Source: Saccopteryx bilineata (Eukaryota; Chordata; Mammalia; Chiroptera; Emballonuridae). From it: a stretch of DNA of 64,000 nt. The translations under genes and the position numbers were made by a program. Below, piece by piece: positions 22,121 through 32,714 of this stretch (positions within the stretch are counted from its first letter, which is position 1; the number at the start of each line of letters is the position of its first letter). The notes under the pieces are model-generated. The model was not told where the DNA came from, did no database searches, and saw only the letters and a list, made by a program, of their open reading frames with translations. The stretch lies in assembly GCF_036850765.1 (NCBI RefSeq), contig NC_089493.1:218052744-218116743 (forward strand). The letters run 5' to 3'.

Positions 22121-22688
22121 TGTTGGGAAAATGAGTTTGTAAAATTTGTTTTTTTCTTAGTTTGTTCACTTTTATTGTTAAAAAATGGCACTGGGCAGCT
22201 ACTTGTGTGCTTGCCCTCAGAGCAGGGCAATTGATTGCAAATTGCAGATTGCATTCCTGCTTGGAGGGGCCATTGTTTTTGCTAATGTTTGGTGGAGGAG
22301 ATGTCTTACTGGGCCCCAGCCATTTTTTGTAGAGAGAGCAGAGAGAATGCAGAGTGCTGAAGAAGAAGCCAGTTTTACAGAGAGAGAAGGAAGGTGTGCA
22401 GTTGGGGAACCAGAGCTGAGGTGCTTTGGGAGCCCTACTGAGGCTAATGGGAGCCTATGATTCTAGGATACTGGAGAAGATCCTCCTGTTGTGGAAGTGG
22501 AGATACGTCAGGGCTCTGGGAGCCCTGAATGGAAGGGAAGTATTTTCCCTGCCTGTTTGCTCATTGGCCAGTGTGAGACTTTAATAAAGGAATGTCCTAC
22601 CATTTTTTGGCTCCACTGTTTCTTTAACATCTGCCCAAATCCAATGAGTATCTGCATGGCTTGGATGGTGGTGGCCACTGGCCATACA
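22121..22688 (+). mobile_element. Probable solo LTR
   Basis: It begins TGTTGGGAAA and ends CCATACA, with polyadenylation signal AATAAAGG near 22583 followed by a GT-rich, TTTTTTGGCTCCACTG-type downstream region common in LTRs. Flanking pentamers ACTAA (22116-22120) and ACCAA (22689-22693) could be a mutated 5-bp duplication. The terminal inverted repeat is poor and no internal genes exist. An open frame at 22185-22460 shows no retroviral or host domain and is not called. Confidence 0.5.
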
Positions 22689-22724
22689 ACCAAGGACAGG
22701 GCATTTACAGAAAATGACATTTGA

Positions 22725-23096
22725 GCCCTGGCCATTTGGCTCAGTGGTAGAGCATTGGCCCAGTGAGTGGAAGTCCCGGGTTAGATTCCCAACCAGGGCA
22801 CTCAGGAGAAGTACCCATCTGCTTCTCCAACCTTCCCCATCTACTTTCTCTCTATCTCTCTGTTCCCTTCTTGCAGCCAAGGCTCTATTGGAGCAAAGTT
22901 GGCCCGGGCGTTGGGGTTGGCTCCATGGCCTCTGCCTCAGGCGCTAGAACAGCTGCAGTTGCAATGGAATGGAGCCCCAGATGGACAAAGCATCGCCCCC
23001 TCATGATGGGTGGATCCTGGTTGGGTGCATGAGGGAGTCTGTCTCTCTGCCTCTCTGCTTCTCACTTCAGAAAAATACAAAAAAAAGAAAGAAGTA
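22725..23096 (+). mobile_element. tRNA-derived SINE (Rhin-1-like), full length
   Basis: Complete head, body and A-rich tail. Flanked by AGAAAATGACATTTGA (22709-22724) and AGAAAATGCCATTTGA (23097-23112), one mismatch. Confidence 0.92.
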
Positions 23097-23112
23097 AGAA
23101 AATGCCATTTGA

Positions 23113-24129
23113 AGGCTGTAAATGTGTTGATTTTTGTACTGTGTTTTTACTATGGCAACTATAAAAAAGTAATAGTGATAAAAAAATGTCAGATTGGTTT
23201 CTGACATTCTGCAGTTGCCAAAAACTATGCATTGCCTAAAACACCTCCCTGACACACCTAAGACATTCAGAGTCATATTTAGTTTAGCATTTAAAGGTCT
23301 TTGATTCCATAAATTATGTAATAGCCAAAGTAAGTATAAATTATAAAGAGCTGGGAATTGTTTGAGTTGAACAGAAGAAAAAGAGGGAAAGAGGGAGAGT
23401 GGAGAGAGAAAGACATAAAAATGAGCATAACAGATTTTATTTTCCTTGATAAAAAAAATCATAAGAAGGCTATCCAAGAATATTTAAAGTCTTCTAACCA
23501 GCCTGACACTTAAACATTCTCTTAAGGAATAGGCAAAAATGCCAGTGAAAAAGATGGTAACCCAGAAAAAGAAAAGTGTTAAGCGTACTATGTGATTACA
23601 AGTAATGAAGAAAAGATACAATAAATTAAGTATGACATTATTCCAAGCACTGTGTTTATAGGAACATGCTCTAGGCAATCTCTAGTGAGCACAGTTAAAT
23701 AGAAAAGAATTGATAGCCTTTCCTTAGAGTTACTTTTTCATGTCTGGCTTCTACCCTATTGCATATAGAATTAAAGATTATCACTCTAAGTAATACTAAT
23801 ACTTTATGTTTAAAGCTTTGTTAAAAGTCTTTAGATAGTTTTAAATATTTCTTCAAGTAATTTAAAAAGTTGCATTGATAATGCTGATAAAGGTTCAAAA
23901 AAGGAAGTCTCATCACAGAGTGTGTAAATGTCATGGAAATGTCATTACACCTGTGAATACCATAGTTGGCCATGCCATAGTGGTCCATGCATTAGCAGCT
24001 TACAGAGGTGTCTTTGTCTGTAGCATCAAATTAAAGTTATACACTATTTTCTACTGAAAAGGATTTTACAGACATAAATGATTTATATGTAGCAGAGATA
24101 TTTAGAGCTCAGCATTTTGTGATTTTTTT
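23113..24129. other. Unique intergenic sequence
   Basis: No gene or repeat recognised. A GGGAGAGTGGAGAGAG purine tract lies near 23392. Confidence 0.5.
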
Positions 24130-26994
24130 TAAAAGAAAAACATAGACTACTAATAACAAGACCCAAAGGTATTGACCACCTACTAGATTCCGCTTTAAGC
24201 CAAGGTGAAATAACGGACCAGGTTTGCCTTCAAATCTGAAAGAAATGAAAAGTGGAAAAATGTATGAAACAACAACTTTCAATATACTAGACATCAGACA
24301 GTGAAAGATAGGGATCCCTGGAGTACATACAGGAAGCAAACAAGGTGAGTTTAACAGTTGCCTTGGATTACTGCCTTGTAAGATTGTCCAGGTGGCACAG
24401 GAGGAAAAATGCAGGTGGAACCCAGCAGACTAACAGAATTGAGGACATGAAGTGAGAATCTGAGGAAACCAAGGTGGCTGGAGTTTGCAGAACAGAGTAC
24501 TAGAAAAGAAAACACTCCAGGGGGTTCCCAGTATTCACCTGAGTACTGATCAGGCCATGTGTGTGAAGAAGGTACTCAAGTCTAGAGAAAGAATCACCTG
24601 AAATGATAAAGTGATAGAATTCCAGGTGCAATAATACTGTTTGTTTTCAATAGTTAGACTGAAAATTTTCAAGATTTATAAGCTATTTAATAGAGTACAC
24701 AGAAAGATCTTGCCTCAGTTTTAGGGAATAATTGGCCTGAACACTATAGTCCTGCCTAAAAAATCTTAACGGAGAAATTAAAAAGATTAAACTGCTTCCA
24801 AGTGCATCCTAGGACAAACCTCAAAAATATGTCTATGAATACAAATTTAACACCCAAAGAAGTAAAATTTCTAAAAAATTATAAGACATGGCAAAAAGTA
24901 AGAAAATAAGACATAATCAGAAGATGAAATCAGTAAATCAACTAATACTGAACTCTTACAGATGTGAGAATTGGCAGACTAGGACAAGAATACATTTATT
25001 ATAGCTGGATTCCAAGTGTTTAAAAAGTTAAATAGAAACGTGGAAGGTATTAAAATGCACGAAATCAGACTTTTATTACTCAAAACTGCAATGTGTGAGA
25101 TAAAAAACAAACTGGATGGGATTAATAGCAGATTAGAAATAGCTGGAAGAAAATAAGAAAATTTGGAAATATAGCAACATAAGTTATTTAAAATAAAAAT
25201 CAAAGCAAAAGGGGAATCAAAAAAATAAAGCACTAGTGAGCTGTGAGGAAAAAAGTAAGGGTTTCATATATGTGTAGCTGGAGTGCCACAAAGAAAGGTT
25301 AAAGAGAATATGTTTGAAAAAGAACAATTGAAAAAAAAAACAAGTTAAATGCTTTCAAATTTGTCAAAATAGTAAACCTACAGATTTAAGCTCAATGAAC
25401 CTCAGTGAGCCTCAAACAAACAAATAATAAATGAAGAAACTATACCAAGGCACATCATGGTCAAATTATCAAAATCAGTGATAAAGAAAAAATGTTAAAA
25501 GCAACAAATATTAAAAAAAAATTCCACACAGAGGAAGATGCATAAGAATTGCAGCATATTTCTTGTCAGAAATAATGCAAGTGAAGAGATAGTGGAGCAA
25601 CATGTTTATGTACAGAAAGAGAAAAAACATCAACGAAAGTATATATATTTCAAAATAAAGGTTAAACAGATGTTTTCAAATATACATATCTGTGATAATT
25701 TTCACAGATATGACAAGAATGAAATAGTAAAATGATAAAGTTATTTCAGCACACAAAATCACAATAAATGCAAATGGTCTAAATATATCATTTAAAAGAT
25801 TTGCAAATTGAATTAAAAAGCAAGACACAGCTATATGATGATCATAAGAAATATACTTAAAATATAAAGACATATATAAATTGAAAGGAAAAAGATGGGG
25901 AAAGGTTGGAGTGACAATATTAGTGTCAAAGTAGATTTCAGAGAGATAAAAAGATACCAGAAAGAAAGAAGATTGTTCCAAAATGTTAAAAGGGACATTT
26001 TATTGAGAAGATATAATCATTCTAAATATTTATATACTTAATAACAGAGCGTTTAGATGTATCATGCAGAACGTGATAGAACTGCAAGAAAAAATTGACA
26101 AATTCACAATGACAGTTGAGAATTTAAAGATCATTCTTTTAGTAATTGATAGGAGGGAAAAGAACAGATAATCGGGAAGAATATAGAATATTTTTAAAAT
26201 GTTACTGTCCAACTGGACCTAGTTGAGATTTATAGAACATGCCACCCTACAACATTAGAATACACATTTTTGTTAAGTGTACATGGAACATAGGCTAGTA
26301 AGTTCAAAATGACTAATGTCATACAGAGCATGACCTCTGACCACAGTGAAATTAAATTCAAAATCAACAACAGAAAGATCGTTGAAACACCCTCAAATAT
26401 TTGGAAACTAATTAATAAACATTCATAGTCTATAGATAAAAAAAAGTGATGGAAAAATCTCAAAGTATTTTGAATGGAAATGAAAATACAACATGTCAAA
26501 ATTTGAGCAACCCCATAGAAGTAGTATTAAAAAGTAATTTATAGAGCTAAATGACTAAATTTGAAAAAAAGTAAAGTTTCCAAAATATGACCACATAAAA
26601 AGAAAAACAATTTTAAAAACTCAAAACATTTAGAAGAAATACATAATAAAGAGGAAAACGGAGTCATTGAATTAGAAAGCAGCAAAAACAATAGAGAAAA
26701 TCAGTGAAGCCAAGAGCCAGTTCTTTTAGATTAATAAAATATTAACTTTTAATTGGAATAATGAGAAAAAATAATAGAGTAAATCCTAATTACCATTATG
26801 AAGAAAGAGAAAAGCAGTACCACTAAAGATCTTGATCACAAGAGAGTATTATACATAATTTTTTACCAATCACCTTGCCAATGTCACTGAAATGGACACA
26901 TTCTTTGATAGACACAAATTCCCAAAACTCATTCAAGAAGAAATAGATTATCTGAGTTGCTTTGTATCTATTAAAGAAATTAAATCTGTATTTA

Positions 26995-27730
26995 TTTATT
27001 TTTATTTTTTTAAAGGCTTTTTTTTTTAATTTTTTATTTATTTATTTATTTTTACAGAGGCAGAGATAGACAGGGACAGACAGACAGGAACGGAGAGAGA
27101 TGAGAAGCATCAATCATCAGTTTCTCGTTGCGCGTTGCGACTTCTTAGTTGTTCATTGATTGCTTTCTCACATGTGCCTTGACCGCGGGCCTTCAGCAGA
27201 CCGAGTAACCCCCTGCTGGAGCCAGCGACCTTGGGTCCAAGCTGGTGAGCTCTTTGCTCAAGCCATATGAGCCCGCGCTCAAGCTGGCCACCTCGGGGTC
27301 TCGAACCTGGGTCCTTCCGCATCCCAGTCCGACGCTCTATCCACTGCGCCACCACCTGGTCAGGCTATTATTTTTTTAATTAAGTGAGAGCAGGGGCGGC
27401 AGAGAGACAGACTCCCACATGCACTCCCACTGGGATCCATCCAGCAAGCCCCCTATGAGGCGGTGCTCTACCCATCTGGGGAATGCTCTGCTGCTCCCCA
27501 ACTGAGCTATTTTTAGTGCCTGAGGCAGAGGCTGCAGAGCCATCCTCAGCACCAGGGGCCAACTTGAATCAATCAAGCCATGGCTGAGGGAAAGGGAGAG
27601 AGAGAAGGGGGAGGGGAAGTTCTGGGAATACAAATGGTTGCTTCTCCTGTGTGCACTGACTAGGAATCAAACCTAGGATATCCACATGCTGGGCCAACAC
27701 TCTACCACTGAGCCAACCAGTCAGGGCCAG
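26995..27730 (-). mobile_element. Rhin-1-like SINE carrying another SINE in its tail
   Basis: The outer copy has its head at 27730 (complement of GGCCCTGACTGGTTGGCTCAGTGG) and body down to about 27365. Its A-rich tail is split by the inner SINE. The outer flanking duplication is TAAATCTGTATTTA (26981-26994) and TAAGTCTATATTTA (27731-27744), with two mismatches, which brackets both elements. The inner copy must be the later arrival. Confidence 0.8.
27018..27364 (-). mobile_element. tRNA-derived SINE, long-head type, nested
   Basis: Minus-strand head complement CTATCCACTGCGCCACC, and a long middle with repeated 'gagctctttgctcaagcc'/'gcgctcaagctggcc' words. This is followed by the 'ttcattgattgctttctcaca' segment, a GACAGACAGACAGG stretch and an A/T tail. 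It sits in the A-rich tail of the outer SINE. Confidence 0.85.
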
Positions 27731-28335
27731 TAAGTCTATATTTAAAAATCTTCCCAATAAGAAAACTCTAATCCTAATATGGTTTTACTTTGAATTTTAC
27801 CAATATTTAAGAAAAAGAAAATACTAATTCTACACTGAGTCTTTCAGAAAATTGAAAAAGAGGGAAAACTTCCTAACTCATTCTCTGAAACTAGCATTAC
27901 CCTGATACAAAAATGAGACAAAGACATTACATGAAGTAAAACTCCAACCAGTGTTCCTCAAGAACATTGATACAGACATTTCTAAATCAAAATAGCAAAT
28001 CAAAAGTCTAATACACACGACAGTGATAACTATTCGCACTAATACAAGGTTGGTTTAATATTCAAAAGCAATCAATGTGATTTATTAATATTAAATAAAA
28101 ATTGAATAATATAATCTTAATAGAGAATTAGCATTTGCCAAAACTCAATATCCATTCCCGATTTAAATAACAAAACAAAAAACAATCTTCCAATAAAATA
28201 GGCTAGAAGGAAACCTAACCTGATAAGAGTATCTAAAAACAACAACAAAAAACAAATATCTAATCTTATAGTCAGCTCACAAAAATTTGGGGATATTTCA
28301 AAATGAATAAGAAGTGATAAAAACAGAAGCATTTG

Positions 28336-28733
28336 GGCCCTGGCCGGTTGGCTCAGTGGTAGAGCATCAGCCTGGCGTGCAGGAGTTCCAGGTTCGATTT
28401 CCAGCCAGGGCACACAGGAGAGGCACCCATCTGCTTCTCCACCCCTCCCTCTCTCTTTCCTCTCTGTCTCTCTCTTCCCCTCCCACAGCCAAGGCTCCAT
28501 TGGAGCAAAAAGTTGGCCTGGGTGCTGAGGATGGCTCTGTGGCCTCTGCCTCAGGTGCTAGAATGGCTCTGGTTGCAACAGAGCAATGCCCCAGATGGGC
28601 AGAGCATCGCCCCCTGGTGGGCATGCCGGGTGGATCCCGGTTGGGCACATGCAGGAGTCTGTCTGACTGCCTCCCCCTTTCCAACTTCAGAAAAATACAA
28701 AAAAAAAAAAAAAAACAAACCCAAAAAACAAAA
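28336..28733 (+). mobile_element. Rhin-1-like SINE inside the Tc1 left end
   Basis: Complete SINE with long A tail. Perfect 16-bp duplication AAAACAGAAGCATTTG (28320-28335 and 28734-28749). It splits the left inverted repeat of the transposon, so it arrived later. Confidence 0.95.
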
Positions 28734-28978
28734 AAAACAGAAGCATTTGAATTTTTTTTTTATTAAACAAGAAGGTCAGAAAAGCAAACGACAAGTCAAA
28801 GAAAGTTGTTTGATTATGCAAAAGAGATGCAAAAGCATCTTTTATTTCATTGGTGAAAATGCACTATACGAAAGGCTGAAAGTACTAGATTGGAGTATCT
28901 GCACATTCCCTGATCTTGAAAGTGCACATCCTGCAGTTTCCCAGCCCTTGCAATGCCCCTGCAACATGATTCATTCAA

Positions 28979-29238
28979 ATGCGAAGCCTAGAGAGCCATA
29001 GGATGTCTTGAAGCTGATCAAACACAGACGACAGTGGCAACAGCACTTGGAACATCCCCAAGCATGATTAGCAGACTGTGGAATCGCTTTCAAGAGACTG
29101 GCATAGGCCTGACCCCTGGTGGCACAGCGGATAAAGCGTCGACCTGGAATGCTGAGGTCGCTGGTTCAAAACCCTGGGCTTACCCGTTCAAGACACATAT
29201 GGGAGTTGATGCTTCCTGCTCCTCCTCCCTTGTGTATT

Positions 29239-29293
<55 letters not shown>

Positions 29294-30187
29294 GAAATGA
29301 ATAAATAAAATCTTCAAAGAAAAAGACTGGCATAGTATGAAGAAGACAAGGGTAGGTCACCCATCTGCCACAACAACAAGAGATGACCACTGCTTGATCT
29401 TATTGGCAAGAGGAAACAGGTGCAGCAATGCAACAGAGCTTCAGGGACAGTTTCTTGCTGCCACATGATGGATATGCACCCAGACCATGTGAAACTGGCT
29501 CCATTGTGTTAGACTGCATGCCCGGTGACCAATGGTATGCATTCTGTTATCTGCTGAAGACTGTAGAACCTGTAGAAAGTGGGCTGATGAGCATCGTCAT
29601 TGGACCCATGATGAGTGGTCAACTGTCCTCTTCTCTGATGAGTCACAGTTCAGTCTGCAACCTTACAATCATTGTGTCCTGATCTTGTGTGAACAAGGAA
29701 CACGGGAGAATCCACATTTCATGCGAGAAAGGGACTCCTTCAGTGGTGGTGGAATTAAGGTGTGATGGTGTAGGCTGGCATCAGCATTGGTGGTCGTACC
29801 AACCTCCACGTCATCAGAAACGGATTGCTGACTGCTGTCAGATATCCAGATGAGGTCCTGAACCCTATAGTGGCACCCTATGCTGGAGCAGTTGGAAACA
29901 ACTTTCTTTTCATGGACAATAATACCAGGCCCCACCATTCACATCTCATCAACCACATGATTCAGGAGGCTGAAGTTGAACACAAGGACTGGCCTTCACG
30001 TTCTCCAGACCTGAATCCCATTGAGAATGCTTGGGAAGCACTGGAAAGACGTCTGGCAAACCATCCAATGCCTCCCACAGCACTTCTTGAGCTGGAAGTT
30101 GCCCTGGAGCAAGAGTGGTGGAGGATCCCACAAGAACTGCTGGGCAGTCTGATCCTGTCCTGCCCCATCGCTGTCAGTGTGTTTTGA
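28979..30187 (+). pseudogene. Tc1/mariner-superfamily transposase, DD35E-type, broken
   Basis: A cut-and-paste transposase. N-terminal helix-turn-helix: ATALGTSPSMISRLWNRFQE (about 29037-29096). A middle part in other frames has KWADEHRHWTHDEWSTVLFS followed by DESQF, holding the first catalytic Asp (near 29635). The C-terminal part is open at 29825-30187. FMDNN holds the second Asp, WPSRSPDLNPIENAW holds the catalytic Glu, and I count 35 residues between that Asp and Glu. The gene is cut by a SINE (29107-29321) and by several frameshifts (before 29428, near 29530, near 29765) and starts uncertainly near 28979. It ends at TGA 30185-30187, about 110 bp before the right inverted repeat. It is not functional. 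Confidence 0.92.
29107..29321 (+). mobile_element. 'GGTGGCACAGCGGATAAAG'-type SINE inside the transposase
   Basis: tRNA-like head GCCTGACCCCTGGTGGCACA, B box GGTTCAAAACC, then a pure (CT)n run at 29242-29291 and an AATAAATAAAATC tail. The duplications AGAGACTGGCATAG (29093-29106) and AAAGACTGGCATAG (29322-29335) differ by one base. It interrupts the transposase just after the helix-turn-helix. Confidence 0.95.
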
Positions 30188-30455
30188 CAGTCTTGGGAGA
30201 CCATACACCCTACTGAGCAGTCGATGTGTGGCACTCTGGTCCAGTTTGACATGCTTCCGTTCACCCCCACCAGTATGTCACTTGCTACTCAATCACGATA
30301 ATTGAGTTTGCATCTTATTTGCATAATCGAACAACTTTCTTTGACTTGTTTGCTTTTCTGATGTTCTTGTTTAATAAAAAAAAATCAAGCTTTTTTTTAT
30401 CTCTTCATATTCATTTTGCAATATCTTCTAATTTTTGTGAGCAGTGTATAATCGT

Positions 30456-30840
30456 ATAGGTTGCTAGGGCTGTCATAGTAAAATACCACGGACTAAATGG
30501 CTTGAATAACAAATTTATTCTCTCACAGCTCTGGAGGCTAGAATTCTGAAGTCAAGGTGTTGGCAGGGTTGATTTCATTCTGAGGCTTCACTCTTTGCTT
30601 TGTAGATGACTGCCTTCTCTCTTTGTCTTCACTTTGTCTTTCTTCGGTATGTGTGCATATTGGTATCCAAAATTTCCTTTTTCTTATAAGAACACCAGTC
30701 ATATTGGTGACTAAAGACCTCATTTTAATTTAATTATCTCTCTAATGATCTCGTTATTTAAATATACTTACATTCTGAGGTACTAGAGGTTAGGATACAA
30801 CACAGTTCGGCACATAAAAATAGTTAATAATAAAAACCAC
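30456..30840. mobile_element. Old dispersed mammalian repeat, family not named
   Basis: The stretch 'ggttgctagggctgtcatag', 'aaataccacggactaaatggc', 'ctctcacagctctggaggcta', 'cttataagaacaccagtcat', 'acattctgaggtactagaggtt' matches the wording of a repeat common in mammalian genomes. I recall the consensus but not its family with certainty. It has no coding capacity. Confidence 0.5.
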
Positions 30841-30904
30841 ATAATTTCCCCTAAGATCGGAAACAAAGCAAGGGTGTTAATTTTTATTACCTCTTTACAA
30901 TATT

Positions 30905-31165
30905 GTGTGTGTATGTGTATGTACTATGTCTGTATCTATCTACCTATCTATGCTATCTATCTATCTATCTATCTATCTATCATCTATCTATCTACCTATC
31001 TATGCCATCTATCCATCCATCCATCCATCCATCCATCCATCCATCCATCCATCCATCCATCCATCTATCCATCTATCCTTCCATCCATCCATCCATCCAT
31101 CCATCCTTCCACCCATCCTTTCATCCTCCATCCATCCATCTAATCTATCTAACTATACCAGCAAA
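30905..31165. repeat. Compound microsatellite: GT/AT-rich, then (ATCT)n, then (CCAT)n
   Basis: GTGTATGT at 30905-30925, ATCT/TACC repeats at about 30935-31010, then a long CCAT run (about 31010-31075) and interrupted CCAT/CCTT to 31150. It is open in all three plus frames (Ser-Ile-His-Pro type), a by-product of the repeat and not a protein gene. Confidence 0.95.
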
Positions 31166-32479
31166 GCAAGAAATTAAAGCCATTTTGATTAGAAAATAAG
31201 TAAAATTTCCTTTTATTCAGAGATGGCATAATTCATTATGTAGAAAATAAATGTTTTCTACAAAAGAGCTACTCAAGCTAATAAGTATATTTTGTAAATT
31301 TGCAAGATACAAGAACACTATCAAAAAATCAATTGTATTCTCTACATACTTGCAGTGAACAATCAGAAATTAAAATTTAATGAAATATCAATTATAATAG
31401 TGAAACTAAAAAACACTTAGTGGTAATTTTTTTAATATGTGAAAGATCTGTACATGCACAACTGCAAAACACACCTAATAGAAATAAGAAAAAACTAAAT
31501 AAATGGAAAAATAACTGTATTCATCAGATAGAAGAGTTAATATTGTTATTACAGTATGTCAGTTAGACTGTAGACTGGGTGGGATTCAACACTGTCCAAT
31601 CAAAACCTCAGCAGGTGTTTTTTTTCCAAGTGTAGAAATCAACTATCTGTTTCTAAAATTTATATGGAAATGCCAATATCTTGAAATAACCAAAGCCACT
31701 TTGAAAAAAGTAGAATGAATGTAAGCCTAACACTGTCTGTTTTTAAGAATTATAGCTACAGTAATCAAAATGATGTGGTATTGGTATAAACAAATTGATC
31801 AGCATCCATATATGGACCCTCCCATATATAGGCAAATACATGTAATTACAAGTACTTCATTAGAGAAGGATAAGAAAAATATCCTAAGGAAAAGATACTA
31901 GAATGACTGGATATCCCCATGCAAAACAAACAAAAAGCTTTGGATCATACTTTGTATCATATTCAAAATAACTCAAAATCAACCAACAACCTAATTCTAA
32001 AACCTGAAACTATATAATGTCTAGAAAAAATAAGTGTAAAAAACTTATGAATTTGGGTTATGCATCGTTTTCTTAGATATGGCATGAAAAGTATAATCTA
32101 TAAAAGGCCATAAAAGTAGAATCCAATTCAATTGGGTTTCATCAATGTTAAGAAACTGTGAAACTGTTGTTCTTCAAAAAGCACTGCTAAGAGAATTAGA
32201 AGACAAGCCACAAACTGGGAGAAAATATTTTCAAATTAAATATCTGATGAAAAACATATGATGAATATAGAAAGAATTCATCAAACTCAATAATAAGGAA
32301 AGAACTCAATTTTGAAAGTGGGCAAAAGAGTCAATAGGGCATTTCCTCAAAGAAGAGATATGGATTGCAAATAAACAAGTGAAAAAATGATCAACCTCAT
32401 TACTCATTAGGTAATGAAAATTCAAACCGCAGTGAGAAACTATACCTGTTAGAAAAGCTAAAATCTTGAAAGCTAACTC

Positions 32480-32714
32480 TCGATGGTGGCTGTCTCTCCG
32501 TCCCTTGTCCCCCCTTTCTCTAGTACACTAACGCACTTCCTTACTGCCTCCCTTCCCACGGGCACATTTTCCTTTCCTTCCTCTTTTTCTTAAGCTCCAA
32601 GGGCCTTTCCTTTGCGTCTGTAACTTTTTCCTGAGCCCATTTTTCTAAAGGTCATTTCTTCCACCCTGTGACTTTCTAAATAAACTTTTGCTTGTTAAAC
32701 AAACAAACAAACAA
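32480..32714 (+). mobile_element. Small polyadenylated insert with LTR-like 3' end
   Basis: About 235 bp of pyrimidine-rich sequence ends TCTAAATAAACTTTTGCTTGTT and is followed by (AAAC)n. It is flanked by near-duplicates GAAAGCTAACTC (32468-32479) and GAAAACCTAACTC (32715-32727). The AATAAA is 13 bases before the start of the tail, as in a real transcript end. It looks like an L1-mobilised copy of an LTR-terminated or other short transcript. I do not recognise the source. Confidence 0.55.

Larger units (their letters stand above)
28269..30448 (+). mobile_element. Tc1-like DNA transposon with long inverted ends, carrying two SINEs
   Basis: TA target duplication (28267-28268 and 30449-30450). 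The left end (28269-28335, continuing at 28750-28831 beyond a SINE) is the inverted match of the right end (about 30301-30448). Both carry GCTCACAAAAATT, AAAATGAAT, TTTATTAAACAAGAA and AGTCAAAGAAAGTTGTT in the same order. That makes inverted repeats of about 145 bp, longer than those of mariners. A degraded transposase lies between. Without the two SINEs and their duplications the element is about 1.54 kb, a normal Tc1 size. It is inserted in the old L1 D region. Confidence 0.93.

Noticed and set aside
22185..22460. 91-codon open frame as a host or viral gene
   Set aside because: It lies within an LTR-like unit, has no recognisable domain and no coding-like neighbours.
29242..29291. CRISPR-like or satellite array
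   Set aside because: It is a plain CT microsatellite in the body of a SINE; no spaced repeats exist anywhere in the window.
29034..30187. Intact, active transposase
   Set aside because: A SINE and several frameshifts interrupt it.
30874..31199. Ser-Ile-His-Pro repeat protein
   Set aside because: The open frames are a by-product of the CCAT microsatellite, open in all three frames.
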